Assembly (NCBI GenBank): GCA_965661625.1
Contig: CBFIEM010000016.1
Span: forward strand, 5,347-69,346
Source: GCA-2705995 sp965661625
GTDB taxonomy: Bacteria; Bacteroidota; Bacteroidia; Flavobacteriales_G; Salibacteraceae
DNA: 64,000 nucleotides
Reading direction: 5' to 3'
This document shows positions 17,761 through 25,592 of the stretch, piece after piece. Every line of letters begins with the position of its first letter. Within the stretch, counting starts at the first letter, position 1. The notes beneath the pieces are model-generated. The model had not been told where the DNA came from. It worked only from the letters and a program-made list of their open reading frames with translations, and did no database searches. Both the position numbers and the translations under genes were made by a program.

Positions 17761-18147
17761 ATGACCGTTGATTTAGCACGTCAGATAACTGTTGAAGTTA
17801 ATCCCACTTTCAAACCGAAATACTCGCGTTTGGAAGATGGCATTTTTGTGCATGCATATCGGGTTACCATTAAAAACAACTCCCCTCATGCAGTTCAGCT
17901 GATTCGCAGGCACTGGAAACTTACAGATGCTTTTGGTTTAGCACGTGAAGTTGACGGTGAAGGAGTGCTTGGAGTACAGCCAATTATCGAATCTGGATCA
18001 CATTACCACTATGAATCTGCGTGTGACTTTAACACATTTCTAGGAAAAATTGAAGGACATTACACCATGGTCCAGCTTCCAGGAAACGTTCCTTTTCAAG
18101 TTAATATCCCAACATTCAAGCTCGAGGTGCCTGCATTTTTGAATTAA
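17761..18147 (+). CDS. apaG: ApaG family protein
   Basis: A 128 aa single-domain fibronectin-III-like protein. ApaG has been linked to Co2+ resistance/Mg2+ efflux in enterobacteria, although its molecular function is still unclear. Signatures seen: HAYRVTIKNNSPHAVQLIRR, HWKLTDAFG, GEGVLGVQPIIESG, and YESACDF with GTM-like 'HYTMVQ'. The length is that of the family. It lies 33 nt after the T9SS plug gene and ends before a strong terminator. Confidence 0.94.
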   Translation: MTVDLARQITVEVNPTFKPKYSRLEDGIFVHAYRVTIKNNSPHAVQLIRRHWKLTDAFGLAREVDGEGVLGVQPIIESGSHYHYESACDFNTFLGKIEGHYTMVQLPGNVPFQVNIPTFKLEVPAFLN

Positions 18148-18257
18148 GACAAACCGCTAACTCAATAAACGGCACCATTTAATCAACGTGATTAACTGCA
18201 TAAGAAAGAAGCTCCTACATTCGTAAAGCTTAAGTATTTCACTTCAATTCTTGCTTC

Positions 18258-18297
18258 GAGGAGATTTTGGATGGCTTCCAAATCTCCTCTTTTTTTT
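18258..18297 (+). terminator. Rho-independent terminator after apaG
   Basis: GAGGAGATTTTGG (18258-18270) pairs with CCAAATCTCCTC (18278-18289) with one bulged T, followed by a run of eight T. Confidence 0.85.
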
Positions 18298-18323
18298 GCC
18301 TTAGATTTCCGTTTTGCATTTTA

Positions 18324-18331
18324 TACCTTTG
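18324..18331 (+). promoter_or_regulatory. Probable pruA promoter -7 box
   Basis: TACCTTTG matches TAnnTTTG exactly, 37 nt before the ATG at 18369. No strong TTG at the ideal distance; TTA (18301-18303) gives a 20-nt spacer. Confidence 0.4.
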
Positions 18332-18368
18332 CGTGGCTTTACAAGAAACACTTAAAACTTTATAGCGC

Positions 18369-19991
18369 ATGCCTAAAGGAATTTTTAACGTGCCGCCAGC
18401 GGTAAACGAACCGATTAACTCTTATGCACCGGGAACTCCGGAAAGAGAGTCGTTACTTAATAAGTACAAAGAGATGTACAACAGTACTGTTGACATCCCG
18501 ATGAACATCGGTGGAAAAAAAGTAACAACCGATGACAAACGACCTCTTGCTCCTCCTCACGATCACCAACATGTAATAGGTCACTACTCTCGTGGTACCA
18601 AGCAGCATGTTGCAGATGCAGTAGATGCAGCGCTCTCTGCTAAGGAAAATTGGGAGAACATGCCATGGGAACATCGGGCAGCCATCTTTTTAAGGGCTGC
18701 TGATTTGCTTGCAGGACCTTTTCGTGATAAAATGAATGCCGCTACTATGCTGGCACAGTCTAAAAACGTTCATCAAACCGAAATTGATGCGGCATGTGAA
18801 CTCATAGACTTTTTACGCTTCAACGTGATGTATATGACTCAGCTCTATAAGGAGCAACCGGTATCATCACCTGGAATCTGGAATTACCTTGAGTACCGCC
18901 CGTTAGAGGGTTTTATCTTTGCAATCACACCATTTAACTTTACTGCTATTGCTGCGAACCTCCCTTCTGCTCCAGCCATGATGGGTAATACGGTAGTTTG
19001 GAAGCCAGCAGATAGTCAAATCTATTCTGCAGGGGTTATTATGGAGCTTTTCGAAGCTGCGGGACTTCCCGAAGGAGTAATTAACTTGGTATTTACTGAC
19101 GGTCCAGATGCGGGAGAAGTTATCTTTAATCACAAAGATTTTGCAGGCTTGCACTTCACCGGATCAACCGGTGTTTTCAAACACCTTTGGAAAGAAATTG
19201 GCCAAAACTTAGACACGTATCGCACTTATCCTCGTATTGTTGGTGAAACGGGCGGTAAAGACTTTGTTATGGTTCATAAATCTGCTCACTCAAAAGAAGT
19301 GGCTACAGCATTGGCCCGTGGAGCATTTGAATTCCAAGGACAAAAATGTTCTGCTGCATCACGTGCCTACATACCTGCTAACTTATGGCCAGATGTTAAG
19401 GATTCATTGCTAGCTCAAATGAAAACGTTCAAAATGGGTTCTCCAGAGGATCCTGCTAATTTCATCACAGCTGTTATTGATGAAGCGGCATTTGATAAAA
19501 TTGCTAGCTTCCTAGATTTTGCAAATAATTCTGATGCCGATGTTATCATTGGTGGTTCATATGACAAGTCGAAAGGGTATTTCATAGATCCTACCGTAAT
19601 TGTAACTGATGATCCTCATTTCAAGACCATGGAAGAAGAAATCTTTGGACCCGTGCTCACAATTTATGTGTATGACCCAGAGAAGTACGAAGAAACGCTC
19701 GACCTTGTTGACAATACTTCTCCATATGCACTTACGGGATCGCTATTTTCACAAGATCGGTACGCACTTGACTTGGGTAAACGCAGGTTGCGCAATGCTG
19801 CTGGAAACTTCTACATCAACGACAAGCCAACTGGTGCAGTTGTAGGCCAGCAACCATTTGGAGGAGCTCGTGGATCAGGAACCAATGACAAAGCCGGTTC
19901 GGTGTTGAACTTGCTGCGTTGGACATCTCCACGTAACGTTAAAGAAACGTTCGTTCCACCAACAGATTACCGTTATCCCTATTTAGGATAA
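18369..19991 (+). CDS. pruA: L-glutamate gamma-semialdehyde dehydrogenase (P5C dehydrogenase)
   Basis: This NAD-dependent aldehyde dehydrogenase oxidises glutamate semialdehyde (from proline or ornithine) to glutamate in the cytoplasm. The 540 aa protein is of the monofunctional type; there is no PutA proline-dehydrogenase domain, and none is adjacent. The catalytic cysteine is C327 in GQKCSAASRA, and the general base is E293 in VGETGGKDF. Other hallmarks are LEYRPLEGFIFAITPFNF, HFTGSTGVF and EEIFGPVLTIYVY. It is flanked by terminators on both sides, so it is probably a single-gene transcript. Confidence 0.96.
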   Translation: MPKGIFNVPPAVNEPINSYAPGTPERESLLNKYKEMYNSTVDIPMNIGGKKVTTDDKRPLAPPHDHQHVIGHYSRGTKQHVADAVDAALSAKENWENMPWEHRAAIFLRAADLLAGPFRDKMNAATMLAQSKNVHQTEIDAACELIDFLRFNVMYMTQLYKEQPVSSPGIWNYLEYRPLEGFIFAITPFNFTAIAANLPSAPAMMGNTVVWKPADSQIYSAGVIMELFEAAGLPEGVINLVFTDGPDAGEVIFNHKDFAGLHFTGSTGVFKHLWKEIGQNLDTYRTYPRIVGETGGKDFVMVHKSAHSKEVATALARGAFEFQGQKCSAASRAYIPANLWPDVKDSLLAQMKTFKMGSPEDPANFITAVIDEAAFDKIASFLDFANNSDADVIIGGSYDKSKGYFIDPTVIVTDDPHFKTMEEEIFGPVLTIYVYDPEKYEETLDLVDNTSPYALTGSLFSQDRYALDLGKRRLRNAAGNFYINDKPTGAVVGQQPFGGARGSGTNDKAGSVLNLLRWTSPRNVKETFVPPTDYRYPYLG

Positions 19992-20010
19992 GCTGATGAT
20001 TGATTTACAT

Positions 20011-20047
20011 AGCCCTTTGTTGATAATTTCAACAAAGGGCTTTTTTA
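20011..20047 (+). terminator. Strong rho-independent terminator after pruA
   Basis: AGCCCTTTGTTGA (20011-20023) and TCAACAAAGGGCT (20029-20041) form a perfect 13-bp stem with a 5-nt loop, followed by a T run. Confidence 0.9.
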
Positions 20048-20064
20048 TTGCCTAAAATGCCTAC

Positions 20065-20072
20065 TACCTTTG
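20065..20072 (+). promoter_or_regulatory. Probable -7 box of the DivIC/FtsB-like gene
   Basis: TACCTTTG, exact match to TAnnTTTG, ends 4 nt (AATC) before the ATG at 20077. The -33 region is not clear. Confidence 0.4.
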
Positions 20073-20076
20073 AATC

Positions 20077-20382
20077 ATGAAAAAGTGGTTAAATCGCATT
20101 CCCCGTTGGCTAAAGACCCGCTACAGCATTACTTTGGTGGTGTTTGTTTTGTGGATGCTCATATTTGACCAGAACGACATATTTAGTCAAATTCAGCTGC
20201 GCTACGAGCTTTTTAAGCTAGAGGAACAAAAGGTTTATTACCAAGAGCAGATAAAGGAAACCGACAAAAACCTTAAAGATTTGCTCAACGACGACGCAAA
20301 ACTGGAAAAGTTTGCACGGGAAAAATACCTCATGAAAAAACCACAAGAAGAAATTTTTGTGATCGTTCCTGAATCGGAATAG
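20077..20382 (+). CDS. Septum formation initiator family protein (DivIC/FtsB-like)
   Basis: A small bitopic division protein of 101 aa: a short basic cytoplasmic N-terminus, one membrane helix (about residues 17-33, ITLVVFVLWMLIF), a periplasmic coiled coil (about 38-75, rich in E, K, L), then EKFAREKYLMKKPQEEIFV, the canonical end of the DivIC/FtsB family. In the divisome it forms a trimer with FtsL and FtsQ that activates septal peptidoglycan synthesis. No other division gene is adjacent. The methylmalonyl-CoA mutase genes follow after 54 nt. Confidence 0.88.
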   Translation: MKKWLNRIPRWLKTRYSITLVVFVLWMLIFDQNDIFSQIQLRYELFKLEEQKVYYQEQIKETDKNLKDLLNDDAKLEKFAREKYLMKKPQEEIFVIVPESE

Positions 20383-20436
20383 ACCTTTCATAGCATGCGC
20401 GCTATTTATTACCTTCGTCTGCAATAGCAATAGCCC

Positions 20437-21825
20437 ATGGACAAGTCTTTTTTTGAAGCATTCCCCTCGGTCACTACAGAAAAGTGGCTCGCCAAGATTG
20501 AGTGTGATCTCAAGGGTAAATCCTTGGAAGAACTAGCTCGTTATTCACCCAACACCCTGAGCCTTAATCCCGTAATTGGTCCAGATTATGAAGGAAGCGA
20601 TGATCCGCCGGGAAAACCACCTTACACAAGGGGCAGTAAAACAACAGACAACGACTGGCTAGTAGGAGTAACAGCTTCACTCTCCCCTGATGACAAAATC
20701 AGCAATAAAAACCTTTTAAACTGGTTGATGGATGGTGTTGAAGCGTTGCGCATTAACTTGTCGAATGGCAAGGACTTAAACGTTATTTTCAACGAAGTTG
20801 GCTTTCCATATATCGAAACGCATTGTTTTCTTGGAACAGGATCGTTTCAAGCACAAGAGGTTCAGCAGTTATTTTTAAAATCAAACAGCGAGGTTCAAGG
20901 CATCAAAGCTGGGATTTACCACGATGCGTTAAACAATGCTATGGCAGCAGGTGAAATTCCCAACGATTTATCGGCTTGGACTAAACACCGAGAATCCCTC
21001 AAACAAAAAACACCTCATTTCCGTTCGACCATTATCCGTGCGAGTTACTTGACCGATTGCGGTGGAAACGGCATTCAGGAGATTGGTGCGGCATTAGCTG
21101 AAGGGCATGAACACCTTGTAAGTGCGTTAAATTCCGGGTGGACAATTGATGAAATAGCGGCGACGCTGACCTTTGAGCTAAGTACGGGAATTGATTTCTT
21201 CCAAGATATTGCAAAACAAAAAGCATTTAAAACGTTGTGGGCACAGTTAATTCAAGCGTATAAGCCAGAACACAGCTGCTCACATTACCCATATGTCCAT
21301 GTTCAGAATACACAGTGGCACTACACGGCAAACGATCAGCATACCAACTTACTTCGCGCAACCACTGCTGCGATGTCGGCTGCAGTTGCAGGGATAGATT
21401 TACTTTCTCTCCATCCTTTTGACCTGGTGAACCAACCCACCGATTCTGCACGTAGGATTGCGAAAAACATTCAATTGCTATTGAAAGAAGAAACGCACTT
21501 GAATAAAGTGATTGACCCCGCTGGTGGTTCTTACTTTTTAGAAGATTTAGTAAGGCAATATCAAGAAAAAGCGTGGGCTAATTTTCAACAAATAGAGGCG
21601 GAAGGCGGCTACTTGGAATACATGGCTAAAGGGAAACTTCAAGCCGATGTAACCATTTCTGCCCAGGCAAAAATTGAGCGTTTAAAGCGCGGTGACGACA
21701 CCCTTATCGGCGCAAACAAGTACCAATCGGAGCGTGATTCACCGGGAAGCGCCACCCCAAAACCTTCCGCTTCAAATCCATTGAGTCTAATTCCATTTAG
21801 TGCTTACCAAGCAATTCAAGAGTAG
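20437..21825 (+). CDS. mutA: Methylmalonyl-CoA mutase small (beta) subunit
   Basis: The non-catalytic partner of the heterodimeric mutase that interconverts methylmalonyl-CoA and succinyl-CoA (propionate metabolism). At 462 aa it contains the TIM-barrel domain (SAWTKHRESLKQKTPHFRST; QDIAKQKAFKTLWAQLIQAY; DPAGGSYFLEDL) but stops before a B12-like domain that longer homologues (about 600 aa) have. It is 2 nt upstream of the large subunit, which is the usual order. The last residues (SDSPGSATPKPSAS-like) look like a loose tail, consistent with natural loss of the C-terminal domain rather than a recent frameshift. Confidence 0.93.
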   Translation: MDKSFFEAFPSVTTEKWLAKIECDLKGKSLEELARYSPNTLSLNPVIGPDYEGSDDPPGKPPYTRGSKTTDNDWLVGVTASLSPDDKISNKNLLNWLMDGVEALRINLSNGKDLNVIFNEVGFPYIETHCFLGTGSFQAQEVQQLFLKSNSEVQGIKAGIYHDALNNAMAAGEIPNDLSAWTKHRESLKQKTPHFRSTIIRASYLTDCGGNGIQEIGAALAEGHEHLVSALNSGWTIDEIAATLTFELSTGIDFFQDIAKQKAFKTLWAQLIQAYKPEHSCSHYPYVHVQNTQWHYTANDQHTNLLRATTAAMSAAVAGIDLLSLHPFDLVNQPTDSARRIAKNIQLLLKEETHLNKVIDPAGGSYFLEDLVRQYQEKAWANFQQIEAEGGYLEYMAKGKLQADVTISAQAKIERLKRGDDTLIGANKYQSERDSPGSATPKPSASNPLSLIPFSAYQAIQE

Positions 21826-21827
21826 TC

Positions 21828-23978
21828 ATGAGCAAGCGCATTGATTTCACATCGGTTTCACACACTCCATTTAAAGCCAACTCCTCTTTTGAAGAGTGGG
21901 AATCAAACCATCCAGAGGGATGGGATTCGGCGGAGGGAATTCGCGTAAAGCGCGCCTTCGGGAAACGAGATACCGAACACTTACAACACCTCCAATATGT
22001 TGCAGGGATACCACCATACTTGCGTGGACCATACTCAACGATGTATGCAACGCGACCTTGGACAATACGCCAATATGCAGGATTTTCAACTGCTGAAGAG
22101 TCAAATGCTTTCTACCGCAGAAACTTAGCTGCTGGACAGAAAGGACTTTCAGTTGCATTTGATTTAGCCACGCACCGCGGTTACGATTCTGATCACGATC
22201 GCGTACAAGGTGATGTTGGAAAAGCCGGTGTGGCTATTGATTCTGTGGAGGATATGAAAATTTTATTTGATGGTATTCCATTGGATGAAATGAGTGTTTC
22301 CATGACCATGAACGGGGCTGTTATTCCAATCATGGCTTTTTACATTCTAGCTGCTGAAGAACAAGGCGTTTCACCTGAAAGACTTTCAGGCACTATTCAG
22401 AATGATATTCTCAAAGAATTCATGGTAAGGAATACCTATATCTACCCTCCTTTGCCTTCGATGCGGATTATTGCTGATATTTTTGAGTACACTTCGCGCA
22501 ACATGCCGCGCTTTAATTCCATTTCCATTTCTGGTTACCACATGCATGAAGCTGGAGCAACGGCTGATATTGAATTGGCCTATACCCTTGCAGACGGTTT
22601 GGACTACTTGCGTACTGGAATTGATGCTGGTTTGAAGGTCGACGAGTTTGCCCCTCGGCTTTCATTTTTCTGGGCAATAGGCATGAATCACTTCATGGAG
22701 GTTGCTAAAATGCGAGCTGGGAGGCTGCTTTGGGCAAAGCTGGTAAAACAGTTCAATCCAGAAAGCCCTAAATCGTTAGCACTCCGAACACATTGTCAAA
22801 CATCAGGTTGGAGCTTAACCGAACAGGACCCCTATAATAATGTTGCCCGTACATGCGTAGAAGCTATGTCTGCAGTACTTGGAGGAACCCAATCGCTGCA
22901 TACAAATGCCCTCGATGAAGCAATTGCACTTCCTACCGACTTTAGTGCGCGCATTGCACGCAACACCCAACTATTCATTCAGGAAGAAACCGATGCCTGT
23001 GCCAGTGTTGACCCTTGGGGTGGGTCGTACTATGTGGAATGGTTGACCAATGAATTGGTGGAGAAAGCTTGGGGTCACATTCAAGAAATTGAGTCGCTTG
23101 GCGGAATGGCCAAAGCCATTGAAACGGGTGTTCCAAAAATGCGGATTGAAGAGGCCGCTGCTAAAAAGCAAGCGCGTATTGATGCCGGACGAGATATCAT
23201 TGTTGGGGTAAATCGATACGGAACAGATGAAAAATCTGAAATGGATATCTTAGAAGTTGATAATGCCAAGGTAAGGCAAAGTCAAATTGAGCGATTGAAA
23301 CAAACCCGTGCTAATCGGGATGAAGCAGCTTGTCAGCAAGCACTTCTCGCGTTAGAAAAAGGAGCACGCGGAAGTGGAAACTTGTTAGCTTTAGCCGTAG
23401 ATGCAGCCCGCAAACGAGCTACTCTTGGAGAGATTTCAGATGCCATGGAACGTGTTTTTGGGAGGTATCAAGCAGAAATCAAATCGATTAGTGGTGTTTA
23501 TTCAGCTGAGTCTATGGAAAATGAAGCATTTAAGCTAGCGCAAGCAAAAGCCGACGAGTTTGCTGCTTTAGATGGCAGGAGACCTCGAATTATGATTGCC
23601 AAAATGGGGCAAGATGGTCACGATCGTGGTGCAAAAGTAATTGCAACCTCCTTTGCAGACATCGGATTTGATGTTGACATTGGACCATTGTTTCAAACAC
23701 CCGCGGAAGCTGCAAAGCAAGCCGTAGAAAACGATGTCCACCTTTTAGGAGTAAGCTCACTTGCTGCAGGGCATAAAACACTTGTTCCTCAAGTGATTGA
23801 GGAATTGAAGAAGTTAGATCGTGAAGATATCCTAGTTGTTGTAGGCGGAGTAATTCCAGAACAAGATTATCCTTTCTTAAATGGCGTAGGGGTTTCAGGA
23901 ATTTTCGGGCCGGGAACAAAAATCCCAGAAGCTGCTTACAAGATTTTAGACATACTTATTGCCATGTACTCAGAATAA
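21828..23978 (+). CDS. mutB: Methylmalonyl-CoA mutase large (alpha) subunit, B12-dependent
   Basis: The catalytic subunit, 716 aa. The N-terminal CoA-binding TIM barrel has PYLRGPYSTMYATRPWTIRQYAGFS-type sequence (22021 onward), DLATHRGYDSDH and the conserved RTHCQTSGWSLTEQDPYNN. The C-terminal cobalamin domain starts near residue 580 and has the base-off motif DGHDRGAK (His near residue 597), then the SSLAAGHKTL and GGVIPEQDY motifs. The enzyme carries out the adenosylcobalamin-dependent radical rearrangement in the cytoplasm. No riboswitch is visible upstream and neither an epimerase nor a MeaB chaperone gene is adjacent. Confidence 0.97.
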   Translation: MSKRIDFTSVSHTPFKANSSFEEWESNHPEGWDSAEGIRVKRAFGKRDTEHLQHLQYVAGIPPYLRGPYSTMYATRPWTIRQYAGFSTAEESNAFYRRNLAAGQKGLSVAFDLATHRGYDSDHDRVQGDVGKAGVAIDSVEDMKILFDGIPLDEMSVSMTMNGAVIPIMAFYILAAEEQGVSPERLSGTIQNDILKEFMVRNTYIYPPLPSMRIIADIFEYTSRNMPRFNSISISGYHMHEAGATADIELAYTLADGLDYLRTGIDAGLKVDEFAPRLSFFWAIGMNHFMEVAKMRAGRLLWAKLVKQFNPESPKSLALRTHCQTSGWSLTEQDPYNNVARTCVEAMSAVLGGTQSLHTNALDEAIALPTDFSARIARNTQLFIQEETDACASVDPWGGSYYVEWLTNELVEKAWGHIQEIESLGGMAKAIETGVPKMRIEEAAAKKQARIDAGRDIIVGVNRYGTDEKSEMDILEVDNAKVRQSQIERLKQTRANRDEAACQQALLALEKGARGSGNLLALAVDAARKRATLGEISDAMERVFGRYQAEIKSISGVYSAESMENEAFKLAQAKADEFAALDGRRPRIMIAKMGQDGHDRGAKVIATSFADIGFDVDIGPLFQTPAEAAKQAVENDVHLLGVSSLAAGHKTLVPQVIEELKKLDREDILVVVGGVIPEQDYPFLNGVGVSGIFGPGTKIPEAAYKILDILIAMYSE

Positions 23979-24000
23979 GCATTGTTCAAGTACTTATTCA

Positions 24001-25443
24001 TCAGGAGTTCATTAAGCTGAGTAAACTGCCAAAAACAGTCACTACAGCAATACCAATGAGGTTGAGCCATATTCCTGCGCGAGCCATATCCTTTACCGAA
24101 AGTTTTTCAGCACCGAAGACCAAAGCATTTGGAGGGGTGGCAACTGGAAGCATAAACGCGTATGAGGCACTCAAAACAACGGGCATTAATACAATTAACG
24201 GAGGTAAATCAACTAAAACTGTGATGGAGCTAAGAATTGGTAGAACAAGGACAGTAGATGCGGTATTACTCGTGAGCTCAGTTAAAAATGTCATGAAGCC
24301 AGCCAGTGTTAACACCAACAATATGGGGTGAATGGCTTTAACAAAAAACAGCTGTTCAGTTAGCCAAGAGCTCACTCCAGTATCTGTTAAAACCTGAGCT
24401 AGTGCGAACCCTCCTCCAAATAGAAAAATTACCCCGAACGGAACTTTTGAAGTAACCTCCCATGTTAATACCGTGGCACTTTGTTTACCGCTAGGTAATG
24501 CGAACAACACAAGAGCAGCAAGGATGGCAATGGTACTTTCCTTAATGAAATTACCCGCTGGAAGCAACTGTGACCATCCTGGAATGGTAGTAAAACCCAA
24601 CGCTATATCAGCGCGAAAGAACCAAGCCAAAACAGTCACAATCCAAACCGCCCCCACTCGCTTTTCTACCTTATTCAGCGCTCCGAGTTTAGCTAGCTCA
24701 TTTTTAAAAAATCCAGAAGTGAAAGAACCTCCTTCAATGGAAGACCGGTATTGAAAAGCAAGCACCCCAAATGCCGCAATGAGCATTACCAGTGAAACAG
24801 GCAACGCGTATAACATCCAGTTTCCAAATGAAATTGGAGTGCTCAAAGGATAGGTCGTGTTGAAAAAGTCCATAAAATACAGGTTAGGTGCTGTTCCAAC
24901 TACCGAAGCAGTTCCTCCGATGGAAGCAGAAAAGGCCAGCCCAAGCAAATAGGGTTTTGCCAAGTCTGGCTTTGCTGACTTTACTTCACTCAACACAGCA
25001 AGCAGCGCAGGAAGCAGCATCATAACAGTTGCTGTATTTAAGATCCAAATGGACAGGCCATAACTTACAGCCATAAAGCCACCTAAAAGAAGGTACGTGT
25101 TGCCGTTACATTTGCTGAGAATCCAATATGCTATTCTTTTGTGAAGACCGCTTTCTTCGAGTGCGAAAGCCATATAAAACCCCCCAATAAAGAAAAAAAT
25201 GATCTGAGGCATATAAGCCGGAGCCAAATCAGACATTGAGCTTACTCCTAAAAATGGAAACACCACCAACGGGATAAAAGAAGTTAGGTAAATGCTCCAC
25301 GCCTCTGTTATCCATAGGCCAGCCATCCAAAGTGCCACAGCGGTAGCGACACTGAAAGCCACCTCCTTACCACTGGAATGGGCATAAAATCCAAAAAAAA
25401 GTGCGATAATGGTTACCGCTATAAAGGGAATACGTTTCATCAT
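24001..25443 (-). CDS. DASS/SLC13 family sodium:dicarboxylate (or sulfate) symporter
   Basis: A 480 aa inner-membrane transporter with about 11 to 12 hydrophobic segments. The paired re-entrant motifs of the DASS fold are recognisable: ILNTATVMMLLPALL in the first half and TSNTASTVLVLPIL in the second. The family takes up C4-dicarboxylates, citrate or sulfate with Na+. Its position next to methylmalonyl-CoA mutase (succinyl-CoA) and the presence of a sodium pump operon in the window make a Na+-dicarboxylate role plausible, but this is inference. Convergent with mutB (22 bases apart) and divergent from the TonB receptor. Confidence 0.9.
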   Translation of the reverse strand: MMKRIPFIAVTIIALFFGFYAHSSGKEVAFSVATAVALWMAGLWITEAWSIYLTSFIPLVVFPFLGVSSMSDLAPAYMPQIIFFFIGGFYMAFALEESGLHKRIAYWILSKCNGNTYLLLGGFMAVSYGLSIWILNTATVMMLLPALLAVLSEVKSAKPDLAKPYLLGLAFSASIGGTASVVGTAPNLYFMDFFNTTYPLSTPISFGNWMLYALPVSLVMLIAAFGVLAFQYRSSIEGGSFTSGFFKNELAKLGALNKVEKRVGAVWIVTVLAWFFRADIALGFTTIPGWSQLLPAGNFIKESTIAILAALVLFALPSGKQSATVLTWEVTSKVPFGVIFLFGGGFALAQVLTDTGVSSWLTEQLFFVKAIHPILLVLTLAGFMTFLTELTSNTASTVLVLPILSSITVLVDLPPLIVLMPVVLSASYAFMLPVATPPNALVFGAEKLSVKDMARAGIWLNLIGIAVVTVFGSLLSLMNS

Positions 25444-25536
25444 TTAATGCGGTGAAAATACACAAAGTCAGTAGTACCGTTCAAACAAATAAATCTGCCG
25501 TTTGTCATTATCACCGCTTCTCGATGAACCATATCC

Positions 25537-25567
25537 TTGCCCCAATCAAATCTTCTACGCAATTTTG
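25537..25567 (+). promoter_or_regulatory. Probable promoter of the TonB receptor gene
   Basis: TTG (25537-25539), a 20-nt spacer and CAATTTTG (25560-25567), one mismatch from TAnnTTTG. The ATG at 25593 is 26 nt downstream. Confidence 0.5.
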
Positions 25568-25592
25568 CACCCTCAAAATTTACAGTTCCACC

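Noticed and set aside
20383..20436. Cobalamin riboswitch upstream of the methylmalonyl-CoA mutase genes
   Set aside because: Only 54 bases separate the preceding gene from mutA, too short for the aptamer, and no B12-box-like sequence is visible.
25452..25592. Upstream extension of the TonB receptor to 25452
   Set aside because: The extension carries no signal peptide and precedes the promoter boxes at 25537-25567; the ATG at 25593 begins a proper signal sequence.
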